DNA of 16,652 nucleotides from DASVDK01 sp036562265 [NCBI: Thermodesulfobacteriota bacterium] (GCA_036562265.1 DATCKS010000505.1:1-16652), one strand, 5' to 3'. Positions 7,091 to 13,740 are shown, numbered from the stretch's first letter. Notes: a model not told the origin generated them from the sequence alone. Made by a program: numbers and translations.

Positions 7091-8491
7091 ATGGCGTTCG
7101 AGCCGGTCCTCACCAAGTACATCGAGCCGCGGGGGGTCTGGTACGGGCCGAAGGGGGACCACGACACCATCGACGGCTACCTCCGCGCGGGGGGCTACGG
7201 CGCCTGGACGAAGGTGCTCCGCGAGGGGATCACGCCGGAACAGCTCATCGAGATGGTCAAGGCCTCGGGGCTGCGCGGGCGCGGCGGCGCCGGCTTCCCC
7301 ACGGGGCTCAAGTGGTCCTTCGTCCCCAAGGCGCTGAACCCGAAGTACCTCTGCGTGAACGCCGACGAGAGCGAGCCGGGGACCTTCAAGGACCGGATGC
7401 TCATCGAGTGCGACCCGCACCAGGTCATCGAGGGGACGCTCATCTCGGCCTACGCCATCGGCGCGCAGCGGGCGTTCATCTACATCCGCGGCGAGATGGA
7501 GAAGGGGCGCCGGACCCTCGAGCGCGCGGTGGCCGAGGCGTACGCCAGGGGCTACATCGGCAAGAACATCCTCGGCAGCGGCTGGGACTGCGACGTGATG
7601 GTCCACCCGGGCGCCGGCGTGTACATCGCGGGCGAGGAGACCGGCCTCATCGAGTCGCTGGAGGGCAAGGCGGCGCAGCCGCGCGTCAAGCCGCCGTTCC
7701 CGGCGGTGGTCGGCCTCTACGGCAAGCCGACCGTCGTGAACAACGTCGAGACGCTCTGCAACGTCGTCCACATCGTCGAGCGGGGCGTCGACTGGTACCG
7801 CACGATGGGGACCGAGAAGTCGCCCGGCCCCCGCATCTTCTGCCTCTCCGGCCACGTGAACCGGCCGGGCAACTACGAGGCGCCCATGGGGATCCCGATG
7901 CGGCAGCTCATCTTCGACATGGGGGGCGGCATCTGGAAGAACCGGCGCTTCAAGGCGGTGATCCCCGGCGGCTCGTCGACGGCGTTCCTCGTCGAGCAGC
8001 ACCTCGACCTCACGCTGGATCACGAGGCCATGGCGGCGGCCGGCAGCGGGCTCGGGTCGGCCGGCGTCATCGTCGTGGACGACTCGACCTGCATCGTCGG
8101 CGTCTGCCACCGCCTCATGAAGTTCTACCGGCACGAGTCGTGCGGCAAGTGCACGCCCTGCCGGGAGGGGACCGGCTGGCTCGCCAAGCTCCTCGGGCGC
8201 ATCGAGGCGGGCGGTGGCGAGATGGCCGACTTCGACGTGCTCGACCGGATCCCGAACCTCATGGCGGGGCACACCATCTGCGCCCTCGCCGACGGCGCCG
8301 TGCCGGCGCTGCAGAGCGCCCTCAGGCTCTTCAGGGGCGAGTTCGAACAGCACATCAAGGAAGGCCGCTGCCCGCTCACGACCGGGCGTGTGCCGGCCTG
8401 GGACATCCACGCGGTGAAAGGGCCCATCTATGTCCGACCCCCGGAGCACCGTGACGCTCGTGATCGACGGGCGCTCGGTCACGGCGCCTAA
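7091..8491 (+). CDS. nuoF: NADH-quinone oxidoreductase subunit F
   Basis: NuoF (51-kDa subunit, 466 aa) binds NADH and FMN and passes electrons to its [4Fe-4S] cluster N3. Visible are the flavin/NADH glycine motif GLRGRGGAGFPTG (60-72), the ADESEPGTFKDR segment (91-102), the second glycine-rich motif around 174-192, and the N3 ligands Cys351, Cys354, Cys357 (SCGKCTPC) and Cys397 (GHTICALADGA). In the second motif the usual ICGEETAL reads IAGEETGL, so the conserved non-ligand cysteine is alanine (Ala180). The ATG lies 3 bp after the nuoE stop with GGAGG at 7076-7080. The 3' end overlaps nuoG by 62 nt, coding for an Arg/Asp-rich tail after the family's usual end (GRCP...). Confidence 0.95.
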   Translation: MAFEPVLTKYIEPRGVWYGPKGDHDTIDGYLRAGGYGAWTKVLREGITPEQLIEMVKASGLRGRGGAGFPTGLKWSFVPKALNPKYLCVNADESEPGTFKDRMLIECDPHQVIEGTLISAYAIGAQRAFIYIRGEMEKGRRTLERAVAEAYARGYIGKNILGSGWDCDVMVHPGAGVYIAGEETGLIESLEGKAAQPRVKPPFPAVVGLYGKPTVVNNVETLCNVVHIVERGVDWYRTMGTEKSPGPRIFCLSGHVNRPGNYEAPMGIPMRQLIFDMGGGIWKNRRFKAVIPGGSSTAFLVEQHLDLTLDHEAMAAAGSGLGSAGVIVVDDSTCIVGVCHRLMKFYRHESCGKCTPCREGTGWLAKLLGRIEAGGGEMADFDVLDRIPNLMAGHTICALADGAVPALQSALRLFRGEFEQHIKEGRCPLTTGRVPAWDIHAVKGPIYVRPPEHRDARDRRALGHGA

Positions 8492-10934
8492 GGGCGAGAA
8501 CCTCGTCGAGGCCGCCAAGCGCGTCGGCATCGAGATCCCGGTCTTCTGCTACCACCCGAAGCTCTCGGTGATCGGCGCGTGCCGGATGTGCCTGGTCGAG
8601 ATCGAGAAGACACCGAAGCTCCAGGTGGCCTGCGCCACGCCGGTCGCCGAGGGGATGGTCGTCCACACGCAGTCGAAGAAGGCCGTGGACGGCAGGAGCG
8701 GCGTGATCGAGTTCCTCCTCGCCAACCACCCGCTCGACTGCCCCATCTGCGACAAGGGGGGCGAGTGCCCGCTGCAGGACAACTCGTACCGCAACGGGCC
8801 CCCGGTCTCGCGCTTCCGCGAGGCGAAGCGCGACCTGCCGATCGTCACGCTCTCGCCGCTCGTCATGCTCGACATGGAGCGGTGCATCCAGTGCTACCGG
8901 TGCACCCGCTTCTCGGCCGAGGTTGCGGGCGACGCCGAGCTGGCGTTCGTGAACCGCGGCGACCACATCATGATCGCGACGCTCGAGGGGGACGAGTACC
9001 GGTCCGTCTACTCGGGTAACGTCACCGAGATCTGCCCGGTCGGCGCCCTCATGAGCCGGTCGTACCGGTTCAAGGCGCGCCCCTGGGACCTCCAGAGCCA
9101 GGACTCGGTTTGCAGTCTCTGCGCCTGCGGGTGCACGATCACCGCGAACGTCCGCGAGGAAGGGGACCCGGTGGCCGCCCAGGTGGGGCGCAACCTGGGG
9201 CAGCTCGCGATCGGCGCCGGCGCGCCGGCCGGCGGCGGGGCTCCCGCTCTGACGATCAACGCGGGCGTGGCCGGCATCAACCCGAGCCCCAAGCACGCCA
9301 GGGTCGTCCGCTACCTCGGCGGCGACAACGACCTCGTCAACGAGGGCTGGCTCTGCGACCGCGGCCGCTACGGCTTCGACGCCACGCGCGCCGACGATCG
9401 GCTGACGACGCCGCTCGTGCGCCGGGCGAAGGGGGGGCCGCTCGAGCCGGTCTCGTGGACGGAGGCGCTCGGCCGCGTGGTCGATGGCCTCAGGACGGCC
9501 GGCGCGTCGGTGGGCGCCCTCGGCGGCCCGTACCTCACCCTCGAGGAGGCCTATCTCCTCCAGAAGCTCATCCGGGGCCTCGGCAGCCAGAACGTCGACG
9601 GCCGCGCCGGCTGGACGCAGGCGGCGCCGTCGGTACTCGCCCGCGCCGGGTGGCTCGGCTCGGACTACAAGGCCCTCGAGACGGCGGGGGCGATCGTCCT
9701 CGTGGCGACCGACCTCAAGGAGGAGCTGCCGATCGCGAACCTCCGCGTCCGCAAGGCGGCGCAGAAGGGGGTGCCGGTGGTGGTGGCACACTGGCGTCCG
9801 GTGCAGCTGCCGGAGCGGGGCGCGACCGTCGTCCGGTACGCGCCGGGCGAGGAGGGGGGCCTCCCCGCGCGGCTCCGCGACCTCGCGGCCGTTCGCGACG
9901 CGAAGGGGCCGGTCCACGTCATCGTCGGCGAGGAGGTGCTCCACGCGCCGGTCGATGCCGCGGCGCTCCTCGACGGCCTCGCCGGCATCGCGCCGAGCGC
10001 CGTCGTCGGCCTGGCGCTCCGCGGCCCGAACGCGCGAGGCGTGCTCGAGGCGGGGCTCCTGCCCGGGTGGCTGCCCGGCATGAAGGCGGCGCCGGCGGGC
10101 GGTCTCGACGCGAGGGGGATGCTCGAGGCGGCGGCCGGCGGCCGGCTCTCGGCTCTTCTCTGCGTCGGCGCCGACCCGGCGGCCGACTTCCCCGACGCGG
10201 CGCTCGCGAAGCGGGCGCTCGCCACCGTGCCGTTCCTCGTCGTCCAGGAGCTCTACCCGACGGCGACGGCCGAGCTTGCCGACGTCGTCCTCCCGGCCGC
10301 CGGGTTCGACGAGAAGGACGGCACGCTCGTCAACGTGGAGCGGCGCGTGCAGCGCGCTCGCCGGTTCGTCGACGCCCCGGGCTTCGCCATGCCCGACGGC
10401 CGGATCCTCGCGCGGATCGGCCGGGCGCTCGGTCTCGGCTTCGCGTACACCGGGCCGGCCGACGTCTGGGCCGAGCTGCACGCCGAGGCGCCCGGCCTGG
10501 CGCCCGTGTCGCGGGTGACCGAGCTGCCCCGGACGGGGGCGCTCCTGCCGGCACCGCCGGCGCCGCCCGCGGTGGCCGCCGCGCCGGCCGCCGCCGGCCC
10601 CGAGCCGGGGACCGCCCGGTTCCCGCTCCGGGTCGCCACCGGCCGGATGCTCTACGACGGCGGGACGCTCGTGTCGCGCTCGCGGTACCTCGCCGGCGTC
10701 ATGCCGGAGGCGTTCGTCGCCGTGAACCCGGCCGACGCCGCGCGGCTGCGGGTGGCCGACGGCGCCACCGTCGCCGCCGTGTCGGCGAACGGCCGCCTCT
10801 CGCTCCTCGCGAAGGTCACGGCCGAGGTGCCGGCCGGCGTCGCGTACCTGCCGCTCGGCTTCGCGGACGCGCCGATCTCGGCGCTCGGCGACCCGACGCG
10901 GCCCCTGCACATCACGCTGGAGCCACAGTCATGA
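8430..10934 (+). CDS. nuoG: NADH-quinone oxidoreductase subunit G
   Basis: NuoG (834 aa) is the large iron-sulphur subunit that wires electrons from NuoF towards NuoI. Cluster ligands in order: N1b [2Fe-2S] Cys40, Cys51, Cys54, Cys68; the His-ligated [4Fe-4S] cluster His100, Cys104, Cys107, Cys113; N4 Cys152, Cys155, Cys158, Cys202; and a complete off-path N7 set Cys228, Cys231, Cys235 and Cys309. A molybdopterin-oxidoreductase-like domain without obvious cofactor residues follows (about 320-700). An Ala/Pro linker (702-729) then leads to a C-terminal beta domain. The N7 ligands are split by an extra Gly/Ala/Pro-rich segment at about 246-288. The ATG at 8430 lies inside nuoF, preceded by AAAGGG. 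The stop overlaps the nuoI start (ATGA). Confidence 0.94.
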   Translation: MSDPRSTVTLVIDGRSVTAPKGENLVEAAKRVGIEIPVFCYHPKLSVIGACRMCLVEIEKTPKLQVACATPVAEGMVVHTQSKKAVDGRSGVIEFLLANHPLDCPICDKGGECPLQDNSYRNGPPVSRFREAKRDLPIVTLSPLVMLDMERCIQCYRCTRFSAEVAGDAELAFVNRGDHIMIATLEGDEYRSVYSGNVTEICPVGALMSRSYRFKARPWDLQSQDSVCSLCACGCTITANVREEGDPVAAQVGRNLGQLAIGAGAPAGGGAPALTINAGVAGINPSPKHARVVRYLGGDNDLVNEGWLCDRGRYGFDATRADDRLTTPLVRRAKGGPLEPVSWTEALGRVVDGLRTAGASVGALGGPYLTLEEAYLLQKLIRGLGSQNVDGRAGWTQAAPSVLARAGWLGSDYKALETAGAIVLVATDLKEELPIANLRVRKAAQKGVPVVVAHWRPVQLPERGATVVRYAPGEEGGLPARLRDLAAVRDAKGPVHVIVGEEVLHAPVDAAALLDGLAGIAPSAVVGLALRGPNARGVLEAGLLPGWLPGMKAAPAGGLDARGMLEAAAGGRLSALLCVGADPAADFPDAALAKRALATVPFLVVQELYPTATAELADVVLPAAGFDEKDGTLVNVERRVQRARRFVDAPGFAMPDGRILARIGRALGLGFAYTGPADVWAELHAEAPGLAPVSRVTELPRTGALLPAPPAPPAVAAAPAAAGPEPGTARFPLRVATGRMLYDGGTLVSRSRYLAGVMPEAFVAVNPADAARLRVADGATVAAVSANGRLSLLAKVTAEVPAGVAYLPLGFADAPISALGDPTRPLHITLEPQS

Positions 10935-11515
10935 TCGGCGAGCTCGTCAAGGGCCTCGCGACCAGCATCAAGCACATCTTCCGCAAGCCGGTGACGGTGC
11001 AGTACCCGGAGGAGCCGGTGCCGATCTCGCCGCGCCACCGGGGCGTCCACCAGCTCATGCGCTACGAGAACGGCCTCGAGCGGTGCATCGGCTGCGAACT
11101 CTGCTCCGCGGCCTGCCCGGCCGACTGCATCCTCGTCGTGTCCGAGGAGAACCCGCCGGACAAGCCGGTGTCGCCGGGCGAGCGGTACGCGAAGATCTAC
11201 GAGATCAACATGCTCCGGTGCATCTTCTGCGGCTACTGCCAGGAGGCCTGCCCGACCGGAGCGATCGTCCTCACGCCGCACTTCGAGATCGCGCCCTTCA
11301 ACAAGGCGCATGCGATCTACACGAAGGAGCGGCTCCTCCTGCCGCCCGCGGAGCGGCCGCCCGAGTGGGAGCCGCTCGGCGAGCGCGACGGCCGCGAGTA
11401 CCTGCCCCACCACGTGCAGCGCGTGGGGCAGCGGTCCGACCTCGGGTTCGCACCGGTCAGGGGCGAGCGGGTGGGGCAGATCCCGAAGGTGAACCTCCCG
11501 GAGGAGACGTGGTAA
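10931..11515 (+). CDS. nuoI: NADH-quinone oxidoreductase subunit I
   Basis: NuoI (194 aa) is an 8Fe ferredoxin-type subunit that carries clusters N6a and N6b and passes electrons to NuoB. The two motifs are Cys52, Cys55, Cys58, Cys62 (CIGCELCSAAC) and Cys97, Cys100, Cys103, Cys107 (CIFCGYCQEAC). The N-terminal amphipathic segment (MIGELVKGLATSIKHIFRKP) is the usual membrane-surface helix. The start overlaps the nuoG stop by four bases (ATGA). In most nuo operons nuoH sits between G and I; here it is absent and I follows G directly. The C-terminal part beyond residue 130 (PAERPPEWEPLGERDGREYL...) is ordinary for the family. The end overlaps the next gene by 7 nt. Confidence 0.95.
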   Translation: MIGELVKGLATSIKHIFRKPVTVQYPEEPVPISPRHRGVHQLMRYENGLERCIGCELCSAACPADCILVVSEENPPDKPVSPGERYAKIYEINMLRCIFCGYCQEACPTGAIVLTPHFEIAPFNKAHAIYTKERLLLPPAERPPEWEPLGERDGREYLPHHVQRVGQRSDLGFAPVRGERVGQIPKVNLPEETW

Positions 11516-12369
11516 CCGCGCCGCGCAGGCTCAGGCTCGGTCACAGTCCCGATCCGGACGACGCCTTCATGTTCCACGGCCTCGCCTGCGGCGCGGTGGC
11601 CGATCCCGCGTTCGAGTTCGAGCACCTCCTCCACGACATCCAGACGCTCAACGAGTGGGCCATGGAGGGGCGGCTCGAGATCACCGCCATCTCGCTGCAC
11701 GCCTACGCCCACGTGGCCGACCGGTACGCGCTCCTGCCGCACGGCGCCTCCGTGGGCCGCCGGTACGGCCCGCTCGTCGTGGCCCGGGAGCCGATGCCGG
11801 TCGACGCGCTCCGCGACCCGGGCACGACGATCGCCGTGCCGGGCGAACTGACCACCGCCACGCTCGCGCTCAGGCTCGCCGTGGGGGACGCGGCGCGCCG
11901 CGTCGTCGTGCCGTTCGACCGGATCTTCGCGTACGTCAAGGCGGGGGAGGCCGACTGCGGCCTCATCATCCACGAGGGGCAGCTCACCTACCGCAAGGAG
12001 GGGCTCGCCAAGGTTCTCGACCTCGGGGAGTGGTGGGACGCGGAGACCGGGGGGCTCCCGCTGCCGCTCGGCGTGAACGCCGTGCGCCGGGACCTCGGCG
12101 CCGAGACGATGGTCAGGCTCTCGCGGCTCCTGCGGCAGTCGATCGAGTACGGTCTCGCGCACCGCGAGGCGGCCATCGCGGCCGCGCTCCCCTACGCGCG
12201 CGACATGGGGGCCGACCTCGCCGACCGGTTCGTCGGCATGTACGTCAACCGCGACACGCTCGACTACGGCCCCGACCTCCGCGAGGCCATCCGACGCCTC
12301 CTCGCGGCGGCCCACGAGGCCGGCATCGTGCCGAGACCGGTGCCGGTCGAGTTCGTCGGCGAGGGGTAG
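11509..12369 (+). CDS. mqnD: MqnD-like 1,4-dihydroxy-6-naphthoate synthase (menaquinone, futalosine pathway)
   Basis: 286 aa, the usual MqnD size. MqnD converts cyclic dehypoxanthinyl futalosine to 1,4-dihydroxy-6-naphthoate, a late cytosolic step of futalosine-type menaquinone synthesis. It has a periplasmic-binding-protein-like fold but no signal peptide, as expected. Family marks are the N-terminal LRLGHSPDPDDAFMFHGL, the ISLHAYAHVADRYALLPHGASVG block, and IIHEGQLTY, whose His155 matches the catalytic histidine. The start is a GTG (11509) overlapping the nuoI stop by 7 nt, with GGAGG at 11500-11504. It is therefore translated as part of the nuo operon, which suits a menaquinone-reducing Complex I. 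The related solute-binding or MqnA-type proteins are less likely alternatives. Confidence 0.85.
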   Translation: MVTAPRRLRLGHSPDPDDAFMFHGLACGAVADPAFEFEHLLHDIQTLNEWAMEGRLEITAISLHAYAHVADRYALLPHGASVGRRYGPLVVAREPMPVDALRDPGTTIAVPGELTTATLALRLAVGDAARRVVVPFDRIFAYVKAGEADCGLIIHEGQLTYRKEGLAKVLDLGEWWDAETGGLPLPLGVNAVRRDLGAETMVRLSRLLRQSIEYGLAHREAAIAAALPYARDMGADLADRFVGMYVNRDTLDYGPDLREAIRRLLAAAHEAGIVPRPVPVEFVGEG

Positions 12370-12381
12370 GGGACCGGGCCG

Positions 12382-12813
12382 GTGACGCTCGCCGCGCTCG
12401 GCCAGTGGCTCCACCTCGGGGCCGCCGTGGCTGCGGTGGGCGGCGTGCTCTACCTGCGCGTGGTGCTCCTCGCGTCGCTCCGCGCCGTGCCGGCCGAGCA
12501 GCGAGCGATCGTCCTCGAGGCGGCCGGGCGCCGCTTCCATCCCATCCTCTGGGCCTCGATCGCCATCCTGATCGTGACGGGGCTCCAGAACGTGGCGCTC
12601 GGGGCCGCCGCGCACGCGGCCAACCCCCTCTACTGGCGCCTCCTGGGCCTCAAGGTGGTCCTGGCGCTGGTCCTCTTCGCCCTCGCGCTCGGCCTCTCGC
12701 TGCCGCTGCCGGCCCTGGCCGGCCTCAAGCGGCGGCGGCCCCAGGTCCTCGTCGTCAACCTGCTCCTCGCGGCCGCGATCCTCCTCCTGTCCGCCATGCT
12801 CCGCAGACTCTAG
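12382..12813 (+). CDS. Small CopD-like integral membrane protein
   Basis: 143 aa with four clear membrane segments at about 6-31, 53-73, 84-108 and 120-140, and short basic cytoplasmic ends (KRRR at 116-119, RRL at the C-terminus). The first helix begins WLHLGAAVAAVGGVLYLR and the second HPILWASIAILIVTG, resembling the CopD/DUF2269-type membrane family, in which histidines at such places may bind haem or metal (here His11 and His53). The role is unknown. The start is GTG at 12382, 12 bp after mqnD, with AGGGGA overlapping the mqnD stop, so it is the last gene of the nuo-mqnD operon. Function in electron transfer is only a guess from context. Confidence 0.75.
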   Translation: MTLAALGQWLHLGAAVAAVGGVLYLRVVLLASLRAVPAEQRAIVLEAAGRRFHPILWASIAILIVTGLQNVALGAAAHAANPLYWRLLGLKVVLALVLFALALGLSLPLPALAGLKRRRPQVLVVNLLLAAAILLLSAMLRRL

Positions 12814-12816
12814 GCC

Positions 12817-12833
12817 CCGGGGTCGGGTCCCGG
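12817..12833 (+). terminator. Weak hairpin after the nuo-mqnD-CopD operon
   Basis: CCGGG (12817-12821), 7-nt loop, CCCGG (12829-12833), right after the stop of the CopD-like gene and before a convergent gene. The stem is short and there is no T-run. Only the position favours a terminator role. Confidence 0.22.
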
Positions 12834-12860
12834 AGCCCGGAGGCGGGTTTCCACGCGTGC

Positions 12861-12890
12861 CGAATGGAAAATGGAAAGGCCTGACCCCCG
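12861..12890 (-). repeat. REP-like element (GGGGTCAGG head) between convergent genes
   Basis: On the minus strand the element reads GGGGGTCAGGCC followed by TTTCCAT twice (TTTCCATTTTCCAT); on the plus strand this is the tandem 7-mer ATGGAAA at 12864-12870 and 12871-12877. A GGGGTCAGG head with an AT-rich tail resembles repetitive extragenic elements mobilised by REP-associated tyrosine transposases in other bacteria (recalled pattern, not searched). It lies 1 bp from the stop of the first PilZ gene, in the 78-bp gap between convergent genes. A second, imperfect head in opposite orientation (GGGGTCGGG, 12819-12827) lies 50 bp away. No transposase gene is in the window. Confidence 0.4.
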
Positions 12891-12891
12891 G

Positions 12892-13365
12892 CTAGACGAC
12901 GGTTGCGGTGGCCTCGGTGGCGTGGATGAAGGCGACCAGGCGCTGGCGGTCGCGCTCGTCGATCGTGACGAACTCGACGCCGCACTGGTACTCGTCGGGG
13001 CGTTCGACCGACACGATGTCGGTCCACACGACGCGCGCCTCGCAGGCGATCGGCATCAGTCCCCCCGCCAGCGTTGCCGCGGGCACGTAGACGGTCATGG
13101 CAAGCCTGGTGCCGACCGGGAGGCGCTCGCCGGTCGAGACGAGGAGGCCGCCGCCGCTCACCGACGTGGCGACGCTCTGGCGCACCTGCGCGCCGGGGCG
13201 GGCGAGGCGCGCCGCCGGCACCTCCGGGACGGCCGGCTCGCCGGTGATGCGGTACTCGACGCGCAGCCGGGTGTTCACGCGCGCGTGCCTGCGGCGCTGG
13301 AAGGGCGTGCCGAAGGGAGCGGTCCGGGCGAGGGGGTCGTAGGAGCTGGCTTCCTGCAACGACAT
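12892..13365 (-). CDS. PilZ domain protein with degenerate c-di-GMP motif
   Basis: 157 aa, a single PilZ-type beta-barrel domain from about residue 23 to 150. PilZ proteins usually bind cyclic di-GMP through an RxxxR motif and a later (D/N)xSxxG motif. Here RRRHAR (24-29) supplies Arg25 and Arg29, but the second motif reads SVSGGG (68-73), with Ser in place of Asp/Asn. Binding may be weak or lost. The closing strand pattern EYQCGVEFVTIDERDRQRL is typical. The frame extends upstream, but ATG at 13363-13365 is chosen because GGAGG sits 6 nt before it on the minus strand; the extension would start inside the promoter. It has its own promoter and is not obviously co-transcribed with the second PilZ gene. 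The effector partner is unknown. Confidence 0.8.
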   Translation of the reverse strand: MSLQEASSYDPLARTAPFGTPFQRRRHARVNTRLRVEYRITGEPAVPEVPAARLARPGAQVRQSVATSVSGGGLLVSTGERLPVGTRLAMTVYVPAATLAGGLMPIACEARVVWTDIVSVERPDEYQCGVEFVTIDERDRQRLVAFIHATEATATVV

Positions 13366-13371
13366 CCGGTG

Positions 13372-13376
13372 CCTCC
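13372..13376 (-). promoter_or_regulatory. Ribosome binding site of the PilZ gene
   Basis: GGAGG on the minus strand, six bases before the ATG ending at 13365. It decides the start codon against a frame that stays open to 13446. Confidence 0.75.
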
Positions 13377-13416
13377 GGGATTCGGGGAGTCTCCTGATCG
13401 TTCGCGAGAGCGGGGG

Positions 13417-13446
13417 GTTATATCCGCATCGGGGAGTCGCCGTCAA
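13417..13446 (-). promoter_or_regulatory. Sigma-70-type promoter of the PilZ gene
   Basis: On the minus strand TTGACG (13446-13441), 18-nt spacer, TATAAC (13422-13417). Both hexamers match the consensus at five of six positions, making this the best promoter in the window. The start of transcription would be near 13410, giving a leader of about 45 nt before the ATG at 13365. Confidence 0.65.
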
Positions 13447-13560
13447 TCGTCACCTCGCACGCCCGAGGTTCCATGTCGCGGCACTCCTGTTCCAGGGTGA
13501 AGGCGCCCGGAAGGACAGGGCCACGCGGCCCGGATCGCGGCGCGTCGCGGGTAACCTGGA

Positions 13561-13588
13561 GTGTCAAGTGATTTCAAACGGTTATAGA
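13561..13588 (+). promoter_or_regulatory. Candidate promoter for the intergenic RNA
   Basis: GTGTCA (13561-13566), 16-nt spacer, TATAGA (13583-13588), four of six matches each, in an AT-rich block (about 13561-13590) within otherwise GC-rich DNA. It points towards the structured segment and intrinsic terminator that follow. The predicted start near 13595 would remove the first bases of the outermost stem, so either the start is a little further upstream or that stem is shorter. Confidence 0.38.
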
Positions 13589-13590
13589 TC

Positions 13591-13725
13591 GGAGGCGGGA
13601 ACGGCCGGAGGATGAGCGAGTTGGTACGGCTCCTGCTTCGGGAACGGGTACCAACCTTTCACCGCCTTCCATCCCAACCCGCACTGGTTCGGCCCGGGTC
13701 GAAAGACGCCGGGCCGCTTTTTTTT
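13591..13725 (+). ncRNA. Putative structured small RNA ending in an intrinsic terminator
   Basis: No convincing protein gene lies here, yet the plus strand has the layout of a small RNA gene. The outer stem P1 is GGAGGCGG (13591-13598) with CCGCCTTCC (13662-13670, one bulged T). Inside it is a perfect 8-bp stem P2, GTTGGTAC (13620-13627) with GTACCAAC (13648-13655), closing a 20-nt loop. A short stem P3 pairs AACC (13676-13679) with GGTT (13686-13689). A strong terminator follows. A promoter-like sequence precedes it. Four GGA motifs occur in 13591-13643, so a CsrA/RsmA-type target is conceivable. No known RNA family is recognised. The only ATG frame (13612) runs through the terminator, arguing against a peptide gene. 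Confidence 0.45.
13690..13725 (+). terminator. Canonical intrinsic terminator, plus strand
   Basis: CGGCCCGGGTC (13690-13700), GAAA tetraloop (13701-13704), then GAC, one bulged G (13708) and CCGGGCCG (13709-13716), followed by C and eight T (13718-13725). It is an 11-bp GC-rich stem with a GNRA cap and T-run, active for plus-strand transcripts. Read on the minus strand there is no T-run, so it is not a proper terminator for the second PilZ gene, whose stop lies 15 bp away. No annotated plus-strand protein gene feeds into it. Confidence 0.88.
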
Positions 13726-13740
13726 GCCTCGGCGTCGTGG

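Noticed and set aside
5410-8454. Open plus-strand frame of about 1000 codons over nuoD, nuoE and nuoF
   Set aside because: Shadow frame over three genes with clear cofactor motifs; its Arg/Gly/Pro-rich translation resembles no protein family.
8376-10910. Long antisense frame over nuoG
   Set aside because: Same cause; the sense strand carries all iron-sulphur ligands of NuoG.
8430-10934. NuoG as a formate dehydrogenase or other molybdenum enzyme
   Set aside because: It has the full N1b, His-Cys, N4 and N7 ligand set of NuoG, sits in the nuo order and shows no catalytic Cys/Sec signature of formate dehydrogenase.
13690-13725. The GAAA-capped hairpin as terminator of the minus-strand zinc-ribbon PilZ gene
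   Set aside because: The T-run is on the plus strand to the right of the stem; read on the minus strand no T-run follows.
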